Shown piece by piece: positions 44,253-57,840 of a DNA stretch of 64,000 nt; positions within the stretch are counted from its first letter, which is position 1; every line of letters begins with the position of its first letter. The DNA comes from Prostheceraeus crozeri (taxonomy: Eukaryota; Platyhelminthes; Polycladida; Euryleptidae). The stretch is taken from NCBI GenBank assembly GCA_907163375.1, contig CAJQUW010007774.1, forward strand, positions 421,934-485,933, given 5' to 3'. A program made the translations under genes and the position numbers. The notes under the pieces are model-generated. The model was not told the origin of the DNA, searched no databases, and saw only the letters and a program-made list of their open reading frames with translations.

Positions 44253-46471
44253 GTGGACGGATTTTGTCGTGCCATAGCTCGTTTGAAAGCTAAGAGTGAG
44301 ACAAATTCAGTGAAAGAAACGGCTTGTTCCTATCTGGCTTCATTCAAAAGTTAGAGCGGTTACAAGATTTTAGGTCGGAGCTCACCTGAAAAAATCCTAA
44401 GTGTCAGAGTGACTTTGTATGGGTAAAATTTTGAAAATTTTCCGAAGTGTGGAATTTCGACCTGGGACCGTCACCAAAACATTTTTCATCAAATTTTCAA
44501 ATTTCACTGACCTCCCCCCCTCTGGACAGCTAGCTTCAATCTTGGCTTCCAGTGGATGGATTTTGTCGTGCCATAGCTCGTTTGAAAGCTAAGAGTGAGA
44601 CAAATTCAGTGAAAGAAACGGCTTGTTCCTATCTGGCTTCATTCAAAAGTTAGAGCGGTTACAAGATTTTAGGTCGGAGCTCACCTGAAAAAATCCTAAG
44701 TGTCAGAGTGGCTTTGTATGGGTAAAATTTTGAAAATTTTCCAAAGTGTGGAATTTCGACCTGGGGCCGTCACCAAAACATTTTTCATCAAATTTTCAAA
44801 TTTCACTGACCTCCCCCCCCTCTGGACAGCTAGCTTCAATCTTGGCTTCCAGTGGATGGATTTTGTCGTGCCATAGCTCGTTTGAAAGCTAAGAGTGAGA
44901 CAAATTCAGTGAAAGAAACGGCTTGTTCCTATCTGGCTTCATTCAAAAGTTAGAGCGGTTACAAGATTTTAGGTCGGAGCTCACCTGAAAAAATCCTAAG
45001 TGTCAGAGTGACTTTGTATGGGTAAAATTTTGAAAATTTTCCGAAGTGTGGAATTTCGACCTGGGACCGTCACCAAAACATTTTTCATCAAATTTTCAAA
45101 TTTCACTGACCTCCCCCCCTCTGGACAGCTAGCTTCAATCTTGGCTTCCAGTGGATGGATTTTGTCGTGCCATAGCTCGTTTGAAAGCTAAGAGTGAGAC
45201 AAATTCAGTGAAAGAAACGGCTTGTTCCTATCTGGCTTCATTCAAAAGTTAGAGCGGTTACAAGATTTTAGGTCGGAGCTCGCTCACCTGAAAAAATCCT
45301 AAGTGTCAGAGTGGCTTTGTATGGGTAAAATTTTGAAAATTTTCCAAAGTGTGGAATTTCGACCTGGGACCGTCACCAAAACATTTTTCATCAAATTTTC
45401 AAATTTCACTGACCTCCCCCCCCTCTGGACAGCTAGCTTCAATCTTGGCTTCCAGTGGATGGATTTTGTCGTGCCATAGCTCGTTTGAAAGCTAAGAGTG
45501 AGACAAATTCAGTGAAAGAAACGGCTTGTTCCTATCTGGCTTCATTCAAAAGTTAGAGCGGTTACAAGATTTTAGGTCGGAGCTCACCTGAAAAAATCCT
45601 AAGTGTCAGAGTGGCTTTGTATGGGTAAAATTTTGAAAATTTTCCAAAGTGTGGAATTTCGACCTGGGGCCGTCACCAAAACATTTTTCATCAAATTTTC
45701 AAATTTCACTGACCTCCCCCCCTCTGGACAGCTTGCTTCGATCTTGGCTTCCAGTGGACGGATTTTGTCGTGCGATAGCTCGTTTGAAAGCTAAGAGTGA
45801 GACAAATTCAGTGAAAGAATCGGCTTGTTCCTATCTGTCTTCGTTTAGATGTGAGACGCCATTTAAGATTTTGGGACATTGTCGAAAAACGACAGAGTTA
45901 GAATTTGGGACGTTTTGGGCTGTAGCTTCAAAACGAAGCATCGGATTGGAAAACGGATTTCAGATTTGGAATCAGCGTGAAATTCTCTATCTGTATGGTG
46001 AGTTTCAAGTCAATCGGTGAGAAAAAATTTTCAACATTTTTCGAAAAACCGACAGAGTTAGAATTTGGGACGTTTTGGTGTGTAGCGCCCAAACGAATTT
46101 GAACGCCATCAAAAATTTTCGCTGACGTCCCCCCCCTCTGGACAGCTTGCTTCGATTTTGGCTTCCAGTGGACGGATTTTGTCGTGCCATAGCTCGTTTG
46201 AAAGCTAAGAGTGAGACAAATTCAGTGAAAGAAACGGCTTGTTCCTATCTGTCTTCATTCAAAAGTTAGAGCGGTTACAAGATTTTAGGTCGGAGCTCGC
46301 TCACCTGAAAAAATCCTAAGTGTCAGAGTGACTTTGTATGGGTAAAATTTTGAAAATTTTCCGAAGTGTGGAATTTCGACCTGGGACCGTCACCAAAACA
46401 TTTTTCATCAAATTTTCAAATTTCACTGACCTCCCCCCCCTCTGGACAGCTAGCTTCAATCTTGGCTTCCA
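44253..46471 (+). repeat. Divergent 300-bp unit type at the left edge of the array
   Basis: Unit starts at 44253, 44552, 44852, 45151, 45455, 45754, 46168 and 46472. Five of these, and the one from 46168, replace the module by a different tail (GTTACAAGATTTTAGGTCGG, GTGTCAGAGTG, TTTCGACCTGGG, CCGTCACCAAAACATTTTTC) of about 155 bp and carry CAGTGGATGG instead of GTGGACGG in most heads. Two units carry GCTCGCTCACC where the others have GCTCACC, an insertion of four bases. They are very alike, so they were amplified as a block. The unit at 45754 is of the main type but shortened to 414 bp. Confidence 0.9.
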
Positions 46472-49400
46472 GTGGATGGATTTTGTCGTGCCATAGCTCG
46501 TTTGAAAGCTAAGAGTGAGACAAATTCAGTGAAAGAATCGGCTTGTTCCTATCTGTCTTCGTTTAGATGTGAGACGCCATTTAAGATTTTGGGACATTGG
46601 CGAAAAACGACAGAGTTAGAATTTGGGACGTTTTGGGCTGTAGCTTCAAAACGAAGCATCGGATGAGAAAACGGATTTCAGATTTGGAATCAGCGTGAAA
46701 TTCTGCATCGGTATGGTGAGTTTCAAGTCAATCGGAGAGAAAAATTTTCGCTGACGTCCCCCCCCCCTGGACAGCTCGCTTCGATCTTGGCTTCCAGTGG
46801 ACGGATTTTGTCGTGCCATAGCTCGTTTGAAAGCTAAGAGTGAGACAAATTCACTGAAAGAAACGGCTTGTTCATATCTGTCTTCGTTTAGATGTGAGAC
46901 GCCATTTAAGATTTTGGGACATTGGCGAAAAACGACAGAGTTAGAATTTTGGACGTTTTTGGGCTGTAGCGTCAAAACGAAGCATCGGATGGGAAAACGG
47001 ATTTCAGATTTGGAATCAGCGTCAAATTCTCTATCAACATGGTGAGTTTCAAGTCAATCGGAGAGAAAAATTTTCGCTGACGTCCCCCCCCTCTGGAGAG
47101 CTCGCTTCAATCTTGGCTTCTAGTGGACGGATTTTGTCGTGCCATAGCTCGTTTGAAAGCTAAGAGTGAGACAAATTCACTGAAAGAATCGGCTTGTTCA
47201 TATCTGTCTTCGTTTAGATGTGAGACGCCATTTAAGATTTTGGGACATTGGCGAAAAACGACAGAGTTAGAATTTGGGACGTTTTGGGCTGTAGCGTCAA
47301 AACGAAGCATCGGATGGGAAAACGGATTTCAGATTTGGAATCAGCGTGAAATTCTCTATCAACATGGTGAGTTTCAAGTCAATCGGAGAGAAAAATTTTC
47401 GCTGACGTCCCCCCCCTCTGGAGAGCTCGCTTCGATCTTGGCTTCTAGTGGACGGATTTTGTCGTGCCATAGCTCGTTTGAAAGCTAAGAGTGAGACAAA
47501 TTCACTGAAAGAATCGGCTTGTTCATATCTGTCTTCGTTTAGATGTGAGACGCCATTTAAGATTTTGGGACATTGGCGAAAAACGACAGAGTTAGAATTT
47601 TGGACGTTTTGGGCTGTAGCGTCAAAACGAAGCATCGGATGGGAAAACGGATTTCAGATTTGGAATCAGCGTCAAATTCTCTATCTGTATGGTGAGTTTC
47701 AAGTCAATCGGCGAGAAAAAATTTTCAACATTTTTCGAAAAAACGACAGAGTTAGAATTTGGGACGTTTTTGGGCTGTAGCGCCAAAACGAACCATCGGA
47801 TGAGAAAACGGAGGCCAGATTCGGATTCAGCGTGAAATTCTGCATCGGTATGGTGAATTTGAACGCAATCGGAGAGAAAAATTTTCGCTGACGTCCCCCC
47901 CCTCTGGACAGCTCGCTTCGATCTTGGCTTCTAGTGGACGGATTTTGTCGTGCCATAGCTCGTTTGAAAGCTAAGAGTGAGACAAATTCACTGAAAGAAA
48001 CGGCTTGTTCATATCTGTCTTCGTTTAGATGTGAGACGCCATTTAAGATTTTGGGACATTGGCGAAAAAACGACAGAGTTAGAATTTGGGACGTTTTGGG
48101 CTGTAGCTTCAAAACGAAGCATCGGATTGGAAAACGGATTTCAGATTTGGAATCAGCGTGAAATTCTCTATCAACATGGTGAGTTTCAAGTCAATCGGAG
48201 AGAAAAATTTTCGCTGACGTCCCCCCCCTCTGGAGAGCTCGCTTCGATCTTGGCTTCCAGTGGACGGATTTTGTCGTGCCATAGCTCGTTTGAAAGCTAA
48301 GAGTGAGACAAATTCACTGAAAGAATCGGCTTGTTCATATCTGTCTTCGTTTAGATGTGAGACGCCATTTAAGATTTTGGGACATTGGCGAAAAAACGAC
48401 AGAGTTAGAATTTGGGACGTTTTGGGCTGTAGCTTCAAAACGAAGCATCGGATTGGAAAACGGATTTCAGATTTGGATTCAGCGTGAAATTCTGCATCGG
48501 TATGGTGAGTTTCAAGTCAATCGGAGAGAAAAATTTTCGCTGACGTCCCCCCCCCCTCTGGACAGCTCGCTTCGATCTTGGCTTCTAGTGGACGGATTTT
48601 GTCGTGCCATAGCTCGTTTGAAAGCTAAGAGTGAGACAAATTCACTGAAACAAACGGCTTGTTCATATCTGTCTTCGTTTAGATGTGAGACGCCATTTAA
48701 GATTTTGGACATTGGCGAAAAACGACAGAGTTAGAATTTGGGACGTTTTGGGCTGTAGCGCCAAAACGAAGCATCGGATTGGAAAACGGATTTCAGATTT
48801 GGAATCAGCGTGAAATTCTCTATCAACATGGTGAGTTTCAAGTCAATCGGAGAGAAAAAGTTTCGCTGACGTCCCCCCCCTCGGGAGAGCTCGCTTCGAT
48901 CTTGGCTTCCAGTGGACGGATTTTGTCGTGCCATAGCTCGTTTGAAAGCTAAGAGTGAGACAAATTCACTGAAAGAATCGGCTTGTTCATATCTGTCTTC
49001 GTTTAGATGTGAGACGCCATTTAAGATTTTGGGACATTGGCGAAAAACGACAGAGTTCGAATTTGGGACGTTTTGGGCTGTAGCTTCAAAACGAAGCATC
49101 GGATTGGAAAACGGATTTCAGATTTGGAATCAGCGTCAAATTCTCTATCTGTATGGTGAGTTTCAAGTCAATCGGCGAGAAAAAATTTTCAACATTTTTC
49201 GAAAAAACGACAGAGTTAGAATTTGGGACGTTTTTTGGCTGTAGCGCCAAAACGAACCATCGGATGAGAAAACGGAGGCCAGATTCGGATTCAGCGTGAA
49301 ATTCTGCATCGGTATGGTGAGTTTCAAGTCAATCGGAGAGAAAAATTTTCGCTGACCCCCCCCCTCGGGAGAGCTCGCTTCGATCTTGGCTTCCAGTGGA

Positions 49401-52400
49401 CGGATTTTGTCGTGCCATAGCTCGTTTGAAAGCTAAGAGTGAGACAAATTCACTGAAAGAATCGGCTTGTTCATATCTGTCTTCGTTTAGATGTGAGACG
49501 CCATTTAAGATTTTGGGACATTGGCGAAAAACGACAGAGTTAGAATTTGGGACGTTTTGGGCTGTAGCGCCAAAACGAAGCATCGGATGGGAAAACGGAT
49601 TTCAGATTTGGAATCAGCGTCAAATTCTCTATCAACATGGTGAGTTTCAAGTCAATCGGAGAGAAAAATTTTCGCTGACGTCCCCCCCCTCTGGAGAGCT
49701 CGCTTCGATCTTGGCTTCTAGTGGACGGATTTTGTCGTGCCATAGCTCGTTTGAAAGCTAAGAGTGAGACAAATTCACTGAAAGAATCGGCTTGTTCATA
49801 TCTGTCTTCGTTTAGATGTGAGACGCCATTTAAGATTTTGGGACATTGGCGAAAAACGACAGAGTTAGAATTTTGGACGTTTTGGGCTGTAGCGTCAAAA
49901 CGAAGCATCGGATGGGAAAACGGATTTCAGATTTGGAATCAGCGTCAAATTTTCTATCTGTATGGTGAGTTTCAAGTCAATCGGCGAGAAAAAATTTTCA
50001 ACATTTTTCGAAAAAACGACAGAATTAGAATTTGGGACGTTTTTGGGCTGTAGCGCCAAAACGAAGCATCGGATGGGAAAACGGAGGCCAGATTTGGAAT
50101 CAGCGTCAAATTCTCTATCAACATGGTGAGTTTCAAGTCAATCGGAGAGAAAAATTTTCGCTGACGTCCCCCCCCTCTGGAGAGCTCGCTTCGATCTTGG
50201 CTTCTAGTGGACGGATTTTGTCGTGCCATAGCTCGTTTGAAAGCTAAGAGTGAGACAAATTCACTGAAAGAATCGGCTTGTTCATATCTGTCTTCGTTTA
50301 GATGTGAGACGCCATTAAAGATTTTGGGACATTGGCGAAAAACGACAGAGTTAGAATTTGGGACGTTTTGGGCTGTAGCTTCAAAACGAAGCATCGGATG
50401 GGAAAACGGATTTCAGATTTGGAATCAGCGTGAAATTCTCTATCAACATGGTGAGTTTCAAGTCAATCGGAGAGAAAAAATTTTCGCTGACGTCCCCCCC
50501 CTCGGGAGAGCTCGCTTCGATCTTGGCTTCCAGTGGACGGATTTTGTCGTGCCATAGCTCGTTTGAAAGCTAAGAGTGAGACAAATTCAGTGAAATAATC
50601 GGCTTGTTCATATCTGTCTTCGTTTAGATGTGAGACGCCATTTAAGATTTTGGGACATTGGCGAAAAACGACAGAGTTAGAATTTGGGACGTTTTGGGCT
50701 GTAGCTTCAAAACGAAGCATCGGATTGGAAAACGGATTTCAGATTTGGAATCAGCGTGAAATTCTCTATCTGTATGGTGAGTTTCAAGTCAATCGCGAGA
50801 AAAAATTTTCAACATTTTTCGAAAAAACGACAGAGTTAGAATTTGGGACGTTTTGGGCTGTAGCGCCAAAACGAACCATCGGATGAGAAAACGGAGGCCA
50901 GATTCGGATTCAGCGTGAAATTCTGCATCGGTATGGTGAGTTTCAAGTCAATCGGAGAGAAAAAGTTTCGCTGACCCCCCCCCCTCGGGAGAGCTCGCTT
51001 CGATCTTGGCTTCCAGTGGACGGATTTGTCGTGCCATAGCTCGTTTGAAAGCTAAGAGTGAGACAAATTCACTGAAAGAAACGGCTTGTTCATATCTGTC
51101 TTCGTTTAGATGTGAGACGCCATTTAAGATTTTGGGACATTGGCGAAAAACGACAGAGTTAGAATTTGGGACGTTTTGGGCTGTAGCGCCAAAACGAAGC
51201 ATCGGATGAGAAAACGGAGGCCGGATTCGGATTCAGCGTGAAATTCTCTATCTGTATGGTGAGTTTCAAGTCAATCGGAGAGAAAAAATTTTCGCTGACG
51301 TCCCCCCCCTCTGGAGAGCTCGCTTCGATCTTGGCTTCCAGTGGACGGATTTTGTCGTGCCATAGCTCGTTTGAAAGCTAAGAGTGAGACAAATTCACTG
51401 AAACAAACGGCTTGTTCATATCTGTCTTCGTTTAGATGTGAGACGCCATTTAAGATTTTGGGACATTGGCGAAAAACGACAGAGTTAGAATTTGGGACGT
51501 TTTGGGCTGTAGCGTCAAAACGAAGCATCGGATGGGAAAACGGATTTCAGATTTGGAATCAGCGTGAAATTCTCTATCTGTATGGTGAGTTTCAAGTCAA
51601 TCGGCGAGAAAAAATTTTCAACATTTTTCGAAAAAACGACAGAGTTAGAATTTGGGACGTTTTGGGCTGTAGCGCCAAAACGAAGCATCGGATGAGAAAA
51701 CGGAGGCCAGATTCGGATTCAGCGTGAAATTCTGCATCGGTATGGTGAGTTTCAAGTCAATCGGAGAGAAAAAGTTTCGCTGACGTCCCCCCCTCGGGAG
51801 AGCTCGCTTCGATCTTGGCTTCCAGTGGACGGATTTTGTCGTGCCATAGCTCGTTTGAAAGCTAAGAGTGAGACAAATTCACTGAAAGAAACGGCTTGTT
51901 CATATCTGTCTTCGTTTAGATGTAAGACGCCATTTAAGATTTTGGGACATTGGCGAAAAACGACAGAGTTAGAATTTTGGACGTTTTGGGCTGTAGCGTC
52001 AAAACGAAGCATCGGATGGGAAAACGGATTTCAGATTTGGAATCAGCGTGAAATTCTCTATCTGTATGGTGAGTTTCAAGTCAATCGGCGAGAAAAAATT
52101 TTCAACATTTTTCGAAAAAACGACAGAGTTAGAATTTGGGACGTTTTGGGCTGTAGCGCCAAAACGAAGCATCGGATGAGAAAACGGAGGCCAGATTCGG
52201 ATTCAGCGTGAAATTCTGCATCGGTATGGTGAATTTGAACGCAATCGGAGAGAAAAATTTTCGCTGACGTCCCCCCCCCTCGGGAGAGCTCGCTTCGATC
52301 TTGGCTTCTAGTGGACGGATTTTGTCGTGCCATAGCTCGTTTGAAAGCTAAGAGTGAGACAAATTCAGTGAAACAAACGGCTTGTTCATATCTGTCTTCG

Positions 52401-55400
52401 TTTAGATGTGAGACGCCATTTAAGATTTTGGGACATTGGCGAAAAACGACAGAGTTAGAATTTGGGACGTTTTGGGCTGTAGCGCCAAAACGAAGCATCG
52501 GATTGGAAAACGGATTTCAGATTTGGAATCAGCGTGAAATTCTCTATCTGTATGGTGAGTTTCAAGTCAATCGGAGAGAAAAAATTTTCGCTGACGTCCC
52601 CCCCCTCGGGAGAGCTAGCTTCGATTTTGGCTTCCAGTGGACGGATTTTGTCGTGCCATAGCTCGTTGAAAGCTAAGAGTGAGACAAATTCACTGAAAGA
52701 ATCGGCTTGTTCATATCTGTCTTCGTTTAGATGTGAGACGCCATTTAAGATTTTGGGACATTGGCGAAAAACGACAGAGTTAGAATTTGGGACGTTTTGG
52801 GCTGTAGCGCCAAAACGAAGCATCGGATTGGAAAACGGATTTCAGATTTGGAATCAGCGTGAAATTCTCTATCGGTATGGTGAGTTTCAAGTCAATCGGA
52901 GAGAAAAATTTTCGCTGACGTCCCCCCCCCTCTGGACAGCTCGCTTCGATCTTGGCTTCTAGTGGACGGATTTTGTCGTGCCATAGCTCGTTTGAAAGCT
53001 AAGAGTGAGACAAATTCACTGAAAGAAACGGCTTGTTCATATCTGTCTTCGTTTAGATGTGAGACGCCATTTAAGATTTTGGGACATTGGCGAAAAACGA
53101 CAGAGTTAGAATTTGGGACGTTTTGGGCTGTAGCGTCAAAACGAAGCATCGGATTGGAAAACGGATTTCAGATTTGGAATCAGCGTGAAATTCTCTATCT
53201 GTATGGTGAGTTTCAAGTCAATCGGCGAGAAAAAATTTTCAACATTTTTCGAAAAAACGACAGAGTTAGAATTTGGGACGTTTTGGGCTGTAGCGCCAAA
53301 ACGAAGCATCGGATGAGAAAACGGAGGCCAGATTCGGATTCAGCGTGAAATTCTGCATCGGTATGGTGAATTTGAAGTCAATCGGAGAGAAAAATTTTCG
53401 CTGACGTCCCCCCCCCCTCTGGAGAGCTCGCTTCGATCTTGGCTTCCAGTGGACGGATTTTGTCGTGCCATAGCTCGTTTGAAAGCTAAGAGTGAGACAA
53501 ATTCACTGAAAGAATCGGCTTGTTCATATCTGTCTTCGTTTAGATGTGAGACCCATTTAAGATTTTGGGACATTGGCGAAAAACGACAGAGTTAGAATTT
53601 GGGACGTTTTGGGCTGTAGCGCCAAAACGAAGCATCGGATTGGAAAACGGATTTCAGATTTGGAATCAGCGTGAAATTCTCTATCTGTATGGTGAGTTTC
53701 AAGTCAATCGGAGAGAAAAATTTTCGCTGACGTCCCCCCCCTCTGGAGAGCTCGCTTCGATCTTGGCTTCTAGTGGACGGATTTTGTCGTGCCATAGCTC
53801 GTTTGAAAGCTAAGAGTGAGACAAATTCACTGAAAGAATCGGCTTGTTCATATCTGTCTTCGTTTAGATGTGAGACGCCATTTAAGATTTTGGGACATTG
53901 GCGAAAAAAACAGAGTTAGAATTTGGGACGTTTTGGGCTGTAGCTTCAAAACGAAGCATCGGATTGGAAAACGGATTTCAGATTTGGAATCAGCGTGAAA
54001 TTCTCTATCTGTATGGTGAGTTTCAAGTCAATCGGCGAGAAAAAATTTTCAACATTTTTCGAAAAAACGACAGAGTTAGAATTTGGGACGTTTTGGTGTG
54101 TAGCGCCAAAACGAACCATCGGATGAGAAAACGGAGGCCAGATTCGGATTCAGCGTGAAATTCTGCATCGGTATGGTGAGTTTCAAGTCAATCGGAGAGA
54201 AAAATTTTCGCTGACGTCCCCCCCCCTCTGGAGAGCTCGCTTCGATCTTGGCTTCCAGTGGACGGATTTTGTCGTGCCATAGCTCGTTTGAAAGCTAAGA
54301 GTGAGACAAATTCACTGAAAGACTCGGCTTGTTCATATCTGTCTTCGTTTAGATGTGAGACGCCACTTAAAATTTTGGGACATTGGCGAAAAACGACAGA
54401 GTTAGAATTTGGGACGTTTTGGGCTGTAGCGTCAAAACGAAGCATCGGATTGGAAAACGGATTTCAGATTTGGAATCAGCGTGAAATTCTCTATCTGTAT
54501 GGTGAGTTTCAAGTCAATCGGCGAGAAAAAATTTTCAACATTTTTCGAAAAAACGACAGAGTTAGAATTTGGGACGTTTTGGGCTGTAGCGCCAAAACGA
54601 AGCATCGGATGGAAAACGGAGGCCAGATTCGGATTCAGCGTGAAATTCTGCATCGGTATGGTGAATTTGAACGCAATCGGAGAGAAAAATTTTCGCTGAC
54701 GTCCCCCCCCTCGGGAGAGCTCGCTTCGATCTTGGCTTCTAGTGGACGGATTTTGTCGTGCCATAGCTCGTTTGAAAGCTAAGAGTGAGACAAATTCACT
54801 GAAAGAATCGGCTTGTTCATATCTGTCTTCGTTTAGATGTGAGACGCCATTTAAGATTTTGGGACATTGGCGAAAAACGACAGAGTTAGAATTTGGACGT
54901 TTTGGGCTGTAGCTTCAAAACGAAGCATCGGATTGGAAAACGGATTTCAGATTTGGAATCAGCGTGAAATTCTCTATCTGTATGGTGAGTTTCAAGTCAA
55001 TCGGAGAGAAAAAATTTTCAACATTTTTCGAGAAAACGACAGAGTTAGAATTTGGGACGTTTTGGTGTGTAGCGCCAAAACGAAGCATCGGATGAGAAAA
55101 CGGAGGCCAGATTCGGATTCAGCGTGAAATTCTGCATCGGTATGGTGAGTTTCAAGTCAATCGGAGAGAAAAATTTTCGCTGACGTCCCCCCCCTCTGGA
55201 GAGCTCGCTTCGATCTTGGCTTCCAGTGGACGGATTTTGTCGTGCCATAGCTCGTTTGAAAGCTAAGAGTGAGACAAATTCACTGAAACAAACGGCTTGT
55301 TCATATCTGTCTTCGTTTAGATGTGAGACGCCATTTAAGATTTTGGGACATTGGCGAAAAACGACAGAGTTAGAATTTGGACGTTTTGGGCTGTAGCTTC

Positions 55401-57840
55401 AAAACGAAGCATCGGATTGGAAAACGGATTTCAGATTTGGAATCAGCGTGAAATTCTCTATCTGTATGGTGAGTTTCAAGTCAATCGGCGAGAAAAAATT
55501 TTCAACATTTTTCGAAAAAACGACAGAGTTAGAATTTGGGACGTTTTGGGCTGTAGCGCCAAAACGAACCATCGGATGAGAAAACGGAGGCCAGATTCGG
55601 ATTCAGCGTGAAATTCTGCATCGGTATGGTGAATTTGAACGCAATCGGAGAGAAAAATTTTCGCTGACGTCCCCCCCCTCGGGAGAGCTCGCTTCGATCT
55701 TGGCTTCCAGTGGACGGATTTTGTCGTGCCATAGCTCGTTTGAAAGCTAAGAGTGAGACAAATTCACTGAAAGAATCGGCTTGTTCATATCTGTCTTCGT
55801 TTAGATGTGAGACGCCATTTAAGATTTTGGGACATTGGCGAAAAACGACAGAGTTAGAATTTTGGACATTTTGGGCTGTAGCGTCAAAACGAAGCATCGG
55901 ATGGGAAAACGGATTTCAGATTTGGAATCAGCGTGAAATTCTCTATCAACATGGTGAGTTTCAACTCAAACGGGAAGAAAAATTTTTGCTGACGTCCCCC
56001 CCCTCTGGAGAGCTCGCTTCGATCTTGGCTTCTAGTGGACGGATTTTGTCGTGCCATAGCTCGTTTGAAAGCTAAGAGTGAGACAAATTCACTGAAAGAA
56101 TCGGCTTGTTCATATCTGTCTTCGTTTAGATGTGAGACGCCATTTAAGATTTTGGGACATTGGCGAAAAACGACAGAGTTAGAATTTTGGGACGTTTTGG
56201 GCTGTAGCGTCAAAACGAAGCATCGGATGGGAAAACGGATTTCAGATTTGGAATCAGCGTCAAATTCTCTATCTGTATGGTGAGTTTCAAGTCAATGCGG
56301 TATGGTGAGTTTCAAGTCAATCGGAGAGAAAAATTTTCGCTGACGTCCCCCCCCTCTGGAGAGCTCGCTTCGATCTTGGCTTCTAGTGGACGGATTTTGT
56401 CGTGCCATAGCTCGTTTGAAAGCTAAGAGTGAGACAAATTCACTGAAAGAATCGGCTTGTTCATATCTGTCTTCGTTTAGATGTTAGACGCCATTTAAGA
56501 TTTTGGGACATTGGCGAAAAACGACAGAGTTAGAATTTGGGACGTTTTGGGCTGTAGCTTCAAAACGAAGCATCGGATTGGAAAACGGATTTCAGATTTG
56601 GAATCAGCGTGAAATTCTCTATCTGTATGGTGAGTTTCAAGTCAATCGGCGAGAAAAAATTTTCAACATTTTTCGAAAAAACGACAGAGTTAGAATTTGG
56701 GACGTTTTGGGCTGTAGCGCCAAAACGAACCATCGGATGAGAAAACGGAGGCCAGATTCGGATTCAGCGTGAAATTCTGCATCGGTATGGTGAATTTGAA
56801 CGCAATCGGAGAGAAAAATTTTCGCTGACGTCCCCCCCCTGTGGAGAGCTCGCTTTGATCTTGGCTTCTAGTGGACGGATTTTGTCGTGCCATAGCTCGT
56901 TTGAAAGCTAAGAGTGAGACAAATTCACTGAAAGAATCGGCTTGTTCATATCTGTCTTCGTTTAGATGTGAGACGCCATTTAAGATTTTGGGACATTGGC
57001 GAAAAACGACAGAGTTAGAATTTGGGACGTTTTGGGCTGTAGCTTCAAAACGAAGCATCGGATTGGAAAACGGATTTCAGATTTGGAATCAGCGTGAAAT
57101 TCTCTATCTGTATGGTGAGTTTCAAGTCAATCTGCGAGAAAAAATTTTCAACATTTTTCGAAAAAACGACAGAGTTAGAATTTGGGACGTTTTGGGCTGT
57201 AGCGCCAAAACGAACCATCGGATGAGAAAACGGAGGCCAGATTCGGATTCAGCGTGAAATTCTGCATCGGTATGGTGAGTTTCAAGTCAATCGGAGAGAA
57301 AAATTTTCGCTGACGTCCCCCCCCTCGGGAGAGCTCGCTTCGATCTTGGCTTCTAGTGGACGGATTTTGTCGTGCCATAGCTCGTTTGAAAGCTAAGAGT
57401 GAGACAAATTCACTGAAAGAATCGGCTTGTTCATATCTGTCTTCGTTTAGATGTGAGACGCCATTTAAGATTTTGGGACATTGGCGAAAAACGACAGAGT
57501 TAGAATTTGGGACGTTTTGGGCTGTAGCGTCAAAACGAAGCATCGGATGGGAAAACGGATTTCAGATTTGGAATCAGCGTCAAATTCTCTATCTGTATGG
57601 TGAGTTTCAAGTCAATCGGCGAGAAAAAATTTTCAACATTTTTCGAAAAAACGACAGAGTTAGAATTTGGGACGTTTTGGTGTGTAGCGCCCAAACGAAG
57701 CATCGGATGAGAAAACGGAGGCCAGATTCGGATTCAGCGTGAAATTCTGCATCGGTATGGTGAGTTTCAAGTCAATCGGAGAGAAAAATTTTCGCTGACG
57801 TCCCCCCCCTCTGGACAGCTCGCTTCGATCTTGGCTTCTA

